Source: Pseudomonadota bacterium
GTDB taxonomy: Bacteria; Pseudomonadota; Alphaproteobacteria; Rhizobiales; Xanthobacteraceae
Assembly (NCBI GenBank): GCA_023386635.1
Contig: JAEWJH010000027.1
Location: 1 to 64,000, forward strand
Direction: 5' to 3'
DNA length: 64,000 bases
Shown: positions 59,570-64,000 of the stretch, in pieces
Numbering within the stretch: the first letter of the stretch is position 1
Layout of the letters: each line of letters starts with the position of its first letter
The notes under the pieces: generated by a model
What the model saw: only the letters and a program-made list of their open reading frames with translations
The model's database searches: none
Told to the model about the DNA's origin: nothing
Program-made: the position numbers and the translations under genes

Positions 59570-62500
59570 ATGCGACTGGGCAGGCTGAAGTCTTTGCGAC
59601 CGGAAACGCGCGAAGCGGTGAAGGCCGCTGCGCGCCGGTCGGGCCAGTCCGTGCAGGAGTGGCTCGACACCGTGGCCGCGCAGCAGGCCGCCCTCGAAGA
59701 CGACGACGATCTGTTCGAAGACGACAGCGAAACCGTCGAGCAGCGCCTCGATGAACTCACCCGCAAGATCGACCGCCTGACCGGCACGGGGCCTGCCGCC
59801 TATGCGCCGCTGCGGCAGCGCGCTGCTGCTGCCGTGCCTGCGGTGCAAGCCCCGTCCGACACCGACCATCTCGCCAAGCTGGTGGAACGGCTCGACCGCC
59901 GGCTCGACCACTTCGTCAGCTTTGCCCATTCGTTGCCGTCCGTGGTGACGACCCCGACTGCGCCGGCGGGCGTCGACCGCGCGGTGCAGGAAATCACCGC
60001 ACGTCAGCGCGCGCTGCGCGGCGAAGCGGTCGCGACCCCGCAACGCACGGCACCGCCGGCGCCGCAGGGCCATCTGCCGCCGTTCCCGGCCAATTTCGCG
60101 CCTGCCCCGCCCGCCGCGCCGATGCCGGCACAGGCGATGGCCGCATACGTCGATCCGCAATACGCTCACGCCGCCGGTTATGCGCCGCCGCAGCCAGCCG
60201 CCCCCTATCCCGCACACGCCGCCCCAACGCCCTCCGCGCCGATGCCGACGGCGCATACTTTGCCGCACCCGGCTCCGATCCAGCCGGCGCCGCCGCAGCC
60301 GATGCCGCAGCAGGCCCCCCTGCCGACCCAGGACCTGTCGGGGCTCGAAAAACAACTGCGCAGCATCACCAATCAGATCGAGACCCTGCGCCGACCCGGC
60401 GTCGAGGACGCGATCAATGCGTTGCGCGATGAACTCGCCCAGATCGCCCAGGCGCTGACCGAAGCGATGCCGCGCCACGTCATCGACGCGGTCGAAGCGC
60501 AGATCCAGAGCCTGACGCAACGCCTGTCGGAAGGCCGTCAGGCCGGCGTCGGCGAGCAGGTGCTCAGCAATATCGAGCAGCATCTCGCGCAGGTGCATGA
60601 GGCGCTGCGGTCGCTCACGCCAGCCGAACATCTGATCGGTTTCAACGAAACGGTGTCGGCGCTGGCCGAGCGCATCGACCAGATCGTCACGCAGCGCGAC
60701 CCGGCGAGCTTTCGCCAGTTCGAAGACGCGGTGAACAATCTGCGGGCGATGACCGCCCATATCGCCTCGAACGAGACCGTAGGCCAATTGGCCGCGCAGG
60801 TGCAGACGCTGGCCGCCAAGGTCGATCAAATCGCCTATACGAGTTCTGGCGACGCCGCGCTGGCGCATCTCGAACAGCGCATTTCCGCGCTCGCCGATGC
60901 CATCGCCACGCGCAACCAGAATGGCGCAGCGGTGCCGCAGCGGCTCGAGCATCTGGTCGGGTCGCTGACCGAGAAGATCGAGCAGTTCCAGTCGGCGCGC
61001 GGAGGCAGCGTCGCCACCGACCATCTCGAAGAACGCATCATCAAGCTCGCCGAGAAGCTCGACGCCTCGGATTCGCGGCTCGCCAATCTCGAATCGGTCG
61101 AACGCGGGTTGAGCGAACTCCTGGTGCAGGCCGATCGCAGCAACCGCAACCGCGAGCCCGCCAGCGAACCGCCGGCGCATGTGGATGCGCTCCGCCGCGA
61201 CGTGGCGCGCACGCACGATTCGCTGGAGGCGATGCAGGGGACGCTCGGCATCCTCGTCGACCGTCTCGCGGCGATCGAGCATGGCATCCGCGAGCGCCCG
61301 GCCGCGCCGCCGGCTGCCGCGCTGCCGCCCGCCGCACCGATCACCCTTCAGCAGCCGGTCGAAGCCGTCGCCGCGCAGATGTTTGCTGCCGTGGCGCAGG
61401 CGAAAGCTGCCGCCGCGGGCGAGATGACATCGCCGCCGCTCGCGCCGGCGATGCCCGAACAGCATCTGCCCGAGCAGCGGATGCCGGAGCCGCAGACCTA
61501 CGAAGCGCCGCGGACCATGCCGGCACAGCCGGCACCCGTTCCGGTTCAGGCGCAGCCCGCGCGGCCGCAGATCAAGCAAGGCGTGCGCCGCAGCCAACCG
61601 ATTGATCCCGATCTGCCGCCCGACCAGCCGATCGAGCCAGGCATGGCTCGCTCCGCCGCCGGCCGCAATGCCGGCCCCGTCGTCGCGTCGCCAGCGGCGC
61701 GGATCGCCGCATCGGAAGCGGCGCTCGGCGCTGCGAGGCCGCCGGTGATGCCCGACCCGGCCGGCGCGCAGACAGATTTCATCGCCGCCGCGCGCCGCGC
61801 CGCCAAGACCGCCGGTCAGATGCCGGTGGAACCGGTTGCCCCGGCGTCGGTGACAGCGCCGCGGATCGAACCGCGCACCGACCTCTTGATCGACCCGCAG
61901 TCCGCGGACGAACCGCGCCACGCTTTCGGTGCGGCCGCGAGCGGATCGATGCTCGGCGTGCTGCGCGGCAAGCTGAAGTCGCTGCTGATCGCATCCAGCG
62001 TCGTCGCCATTGTCGTCGGCGGCTACTACATCGTCGGCTCGATGCTCGACAGTGCGCCCAGCAGCAAGCCGGCCTCAGTCGGCAGCAAGGCCACCAATCC
62101 GCCGCCGCCCGGCCTGTATGAGGATATGGAGTCCGACGCGGAAAGCGACACCGCCGCGCCACGGTCCGGCGCGCCCTCGACCACGCCCGTCGCGCCGGCG
62201 ACACCGCTCGGCGCCGGCTCCGGCTTCAAGCTGCTCGCGCCGAACAGCACGATGCAGACCGCGCCGGATGACGCCACCCCGCCGCCCGAAGACAAACCGG
62301 AGAAGCCGGATGTCACCGGCTCGATCGGAAACGGTCGCGCGGTCTATGCCGACAAGCTGCCGATCGCGATCGGCGGCCCGCGTCTGCGCGAGGCTGCCGC
62401 GCGCGGCGAAGCCGCCGCCGCCTACGAGGTGGGCACTCGTTTCGCCGAGGGTCATCAGGGCGTCGCACGCAGCACCGAGGAGGCCGCCCGCTGGTTCGAA

Positions 62501-63121
62501 CGCGCGGCGCGGCGCGGCCTGGCGCCGGCGCAGTTCCGCCTCGGCAGCCTGTACGAAAAAGGCCAGGGCGTGCGCCGCGACCTCAAGGAAGCGCGCCGCT
62601 ATTACGGTCTCGCCGCCGACCAGGGCCACGCCAAGGCGATGCACAATCTCGCCGTGCTCTACGCCGAGGGCGTTGACGGCAAGCCGGACTACAAGACCGC
62701 AGCCGGATGGTTCGAAAAGGCGGCCGGCTTCGGCGTCTCCGACAGCCAGTACAATCTCGGCATCCTCTATGCGCGGGGCCTCGGCACGACCAAGGACCTG
62801 ATCACGTCCTATAAGTGGTTCAGCCTGGCGGCAGCGCAGGGCGACAAGGAATCCGCCAAGAAGCGCGACGACGTGGCGACGCGGCTCGATGCCGCCGCAC
62901 GCGCCAAGGCGGAGACCGCGGTACGCAGCTGGGTGCCACATCTGCAGCCGCAGGATGCGATCCGCGTGGCCATGCCGGCCGGCGGTTGGGATCAGGGCGC
63001 CGAGGCGGCCACCAAGGACCCCAAAGAACCTGCAAAAGCGCCAGCCAAGCCGATCCGTGACGTCACCAAGGATCCGGTGAAGCAACCGGTTCGCGCACCG
63101 CTCCAGCTCTCCGCGCGCTAG
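59570..63121 (+). CDS. PodJ-like polar organiser with Sel1 repeats
   Basis: 1183 residues. ATG 59570 (MRLGRLKSLRPETREAVKAA) is preceded by GGAGG 14 bases upstream; a GTG at 59555 overlaps that site. The N-terminus has the RPETREA...SVQEWLD motif of rhizobial PodJ proteins. A Pro/Ala-rich segment (about 160-260), several coiled-coil blocks (about 265-560), another Pro-rich linker, one transmembrane helix (about 803-822) and four Sel1 repeats (about 942-1100) follow. A C-terminal peptidoglycan-binding domain, seen in Caulobacter PodJ, is not visible. It probably places polar proteins in the cell cycle. Single gene. Confidence 0.85.
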   Translation: MRLGRLKSLRPETREAVKAAARRSGQSVQEWLDTVAAQQAALEDDDDLFEDDSETVEQRLDELTRKIDRLTGTGPAAYAPLRQRAAAAVPAVQAPSDTDHLAKLVERLDRRLDHFVSFAHSLPSVVTTPTAPAGVDRAVQEITARQRALRGEAVATPQRTAPPAPQGHLPPFPANFAPAPPAAPMPAQAMAAYVDPQYAHAAGYAPPQPAAPYPAHAAPTPSAPMPTAHTLPHPAPIQPAPPQPMPQQAPLPTQDLSGLEKQLRSITNQIETLRRPGVEDAINALRDELAQIAQALTEAMPRHVIDAVEAQIQSLTQRLSEGRQAGVGEQVLSNIEQHLAQVHEALRSLTPAEHLIGFNETVSALAERIDQIVTQRDPASFRQFEDAVNNLRAMTAHIASNETVGQLAAQVQTLAAKVDQIAYTSSGDAALAHLEQRISALADAIATRNQNGAAVPQRLEHLVGSLTEKIEQFQSARGGSVATDHLEERIIKLAEKLDASDSRLANLESVERGLSELLVQADRSNRNREPASEPPAHVDALRRDVARTHDSLEAMQGTLGILVDRLAAIEHGIRERPAAPPAAALPPAAPITLQQPVEAVAAQMFAAVAQAKAAAAGEMTSPPLAPAMPEQHLPEQRMPEPQTYEAPRTMPAQPAPVPVQAQPARPQIKQGVRRSQPIDPDLPPDQPIEPGMARSAAGRNAGPVVASPAARIAASEAALGAARPPVMPDPAGAQTDFIAAARRAAKTAGQMPVEPVAPASVTAPRIEPRTDLLIDPQSADEPRHAFGAAASGSMLGVLRGKLKSLLIASSVVAIVVGGYYIVGSMLDSAPSSKPASVGSKATNPPPPGLYEDMESDAESDTAAPRSGAPSTTPVAPATPLGAGSGFKLLAPNSTMQTAPDDATPPPEDKPEKPDVTGSIGNGRAVYADKLPIAIGGPRLREAAARGEAAAAYEVGTRFAEGHQGVARSTEEAARWFERAARRGLAPAQFRLGSLYEKGQGVRRDLKEARRYYGLAADQGHAKAMHNLAVLYAEGVDGKPDYKTAAGWFEKAAGFGVSDSQYNLGILYARGLGTTKDLITSYKWFSLAAAQGDKESAKKRDDVATRLDAAARAKAETAVRSWVPHLQPQDAIRVAMPAGGWDQGAEAATKDPKEPAKAPAKPIRDVTKDPVKQPVRAPLQLSAR

Positions 63122-63436
63122 GTCGGCTCAGGGCGATCAAAGCGGTTCGCACTCTTTCCGTTCCCGGCGCGATCTCCGGAAAACAGCTTCACATTTTTCC
63201 GGATCACGCCTCGTCGCGCGTCCGAAAGACACAGCAACAACAATTCATCGTGCACGACACCCCACCAGGGTAGCCGTGCGCGAATTGCCGGTTACAATCA
63301 TCGCGACAACATCGTCCGGCCTGTGTGCCCGGCTTCCGCCCGGCGCGCCGTTTATCCTAAAGGTTTACCTTGGGATGACGCGCGCCGTCTCGGCGGCCGG
63401 TGTCGGGCTATTGTCGATCCGAACCGGGACTACCGA
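63122..63436. other. Spacer between podJ-like and TSUP genes
   Basis: A 315-base gap. I see no gene, strong terminator or repeat. The sequence just before 63437 must hold the translation signal of the TSUP gene. Confidence 0.5.
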
Positions 63437-64000
63437 TTGCAGATTTACCTTCCGATCGCCGACCTGCCGGTCAACATCTTCCTCGTCCTGGGGATGGGGA
63501 TGCTGGTCGGATTCATCTCCGGCATGTTTGGGGTCGGCGGCGGATTCCTGATGACGCCGCTGCTGATCTTCATCGGCGTGCCGCCGGCGGTCTCGGTGGC
63601 GAGCGTCGCCACCCATGTCGCCGCCTCATCGTTCTCCGGCGCGCTGTCCTACTGGCGCAAGAACGCGATCGACCTTGCGCTCGGCTTCATGCTGCTGGGA
63701 GGCGGCCTGATCGGCACCTTTGCAGGTGTCTGGCTGTTCACGGCGCTGCGCTCGCTCGACCAGCTCGATCTCGTCATCAGCATCCTCTACCTGCTGTTGC
63801 TGACCAGCGTCGGCTTCCTGATGACCATCGAGGGTCTGCGGGCGATCACGCGGGCGCGGCGCGGCAATCCGATCCCGCCGCGGCGCGCGGGCATGCACAA
63901 CTGGGTGCACGGCCTGCCGCTCAAGGTGAGGTTCAAACGCTCGAAGATCTACGTCTCGGCGATCCCGGTCTGGGGTATTGGCCTGCTGATGGGCTTCCTC
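63437..64000 (+). CDS. TSUP-family (TauE/SafE) permease, C-terminus cut by window edge
   Basis: 188 codons to the edge, start TTG 63437 chosen because it gives the QIYLPIADLPVN start of the family; no upstream ATG fits. Three or four helices are seen so far: FLVLGMGMLVGFISGMFGV, GGGFLMTPLLIFIGV, LALGFMLLGGGLIGTFAGV and ISILYLLLLTSVGFLM. The GMFGVGGGFLMTPLL motif is the TSUP signature. It should move sulfite, sulfonate or a related anion; which one is unknown. The C-terminal half is outside the window. Confidence 0.88.
   Translation, partial: MQIYLPIADLPVNIFLVLGMGMLVGFISGMFGVGGGFLMTPLLIFIGVPPAVSVASVATHVAASSFSGALSYWRKNAIDLALGFMLLGGGLIGTFAGVWLFTALRSLDQLDLVISILYLLLLTSVGFLMTIEGLRAITRARRGNPIPPRRAGMHNWVHGLPLKVRFKRSKIYVSAIPVWGIGLLMGFL

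Noticed and set aside
59432..61921. An 829-codon open frame on the strand opposite the PodJ-like gene
   Set aside because: It is an Arg/His-rich shadow produced by high GC at third codon positions; it has no domain, ribosome site or plausible composition, while the opposite frame is a clear family member.
1..64000. CRISPR arrays, insertion sequences, integrases, prophage or defence islands
   Set aside because: I found no regular spacer-repeat arrays, no transposase or integrase frames and no tRNA-linked breakpoints. The small repeats are REP-like elements.

Overview
The window is about 64 kb of GC-rich chromosome from an alphaproteobacterium. The gene content and order point to the Hyphomicrobiales (Rhizobiales), probably a Bradyrhizobium / Rhodopseudomonas / Pseudolabrys-type lineage. 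The evidence is a SAM-II riboswitch ahead of metX-metW, ftsE-ftsX near a TIGR02302 gene and lysA-lptM-argH, a split F0 ATP synthase operon (atpI-B-E-b'-b), a coxB-A-ctaB-coxF-ctaG-coxC locus, a PodJ-like protein, and many small imperfect palindromic intergenic repeats. The genus cannot be fixed from sequence reading alone. I see no rRNA, tRNA, CRISPR array, transposase, integrase or prophage. Gene density and base composition look even, so this is mostly core chromosome.

Layout. 1-1.5 kb: envelope or secreted proteins, one cut by the left edge. 1.5-6.7 kb: methionine and aromatic biosynthesis. metX-metW sits behind a complete SAM-II riboswitch with its own promoter and terminator; chorismate mutase, hisC and tyrC run divergently from it. 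6.7-11.7 kb: DUF2125, ChaC-like cyclotransferase, plsC, ydcF, ftsX, ftsE. 11.9-20.5 kb: zinc-ribbon membrane protein, CpdR-like receiver, TIGR02302 protein, lysA, lptM, argH, tlpA and a YjfB-like small protein. 20.6-22.9 kb: an accessory-looking operon of ArsR repressor, AHSA1, PhnB-type, DUF1428 and GFA proteins, with an operator lying on the start codon of arsR. 23.2-25.9 kb: orphan LuxR-type response regulator divergent from an MHS-family transporter with a large extracytoplasmic insert. 26-30.4 kb: yjbQ, a secreted hypothetical protein, a DsbA-fold isomerase and the F0 operon.

30.4-38 kb: repeat-rich spacers, a HAD protein with an altered catalytic motif, a lipoprotein, rimJ-type acetyltransferase, M16 protease, thrC, SURF1 and DUF983. 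37.2-42.4 kb: aa3-type cytochrome oxidase genes and assembly factors; TlpA at 19.6 kb is probably functionally linked. 42.8-45.6 kb: ialB, FAH-family hydratase, tldD. 45.6-49.3 kb: PAN-domain protein, polytopic GT-C-like protein, and a DUF1127 protein divergent from a VtlR/LsrB-like LysR regulator. 49.4-54.8 kb: ybaK, gshA, diguanylate cyclase, RecD-like helicase, MarR regulator. 54.8-59.3 kb: glutathione transferase, cupin, acyl-CoA dehydrogenase, MFS transporter, small secreted protein. 59.5-64 kb: PodJ-like polarity factor and a TSUP permease cut by the right edge.

No clearly new multi-gene defence or mobile system is visible. The best leads are regulatory or domain-level: the riboswitch/terminator switch, the leaderless ArsR gene with a perfect operator over its ATG, the ArsR-AHSA1-PhnB-DUF1428-GFA operon, the chorismate mutase with a degenerate prephenate dehydratase-like tail, the MHS transporter insert, and the LysR/DUF1127 pair with a T-N11-A box.
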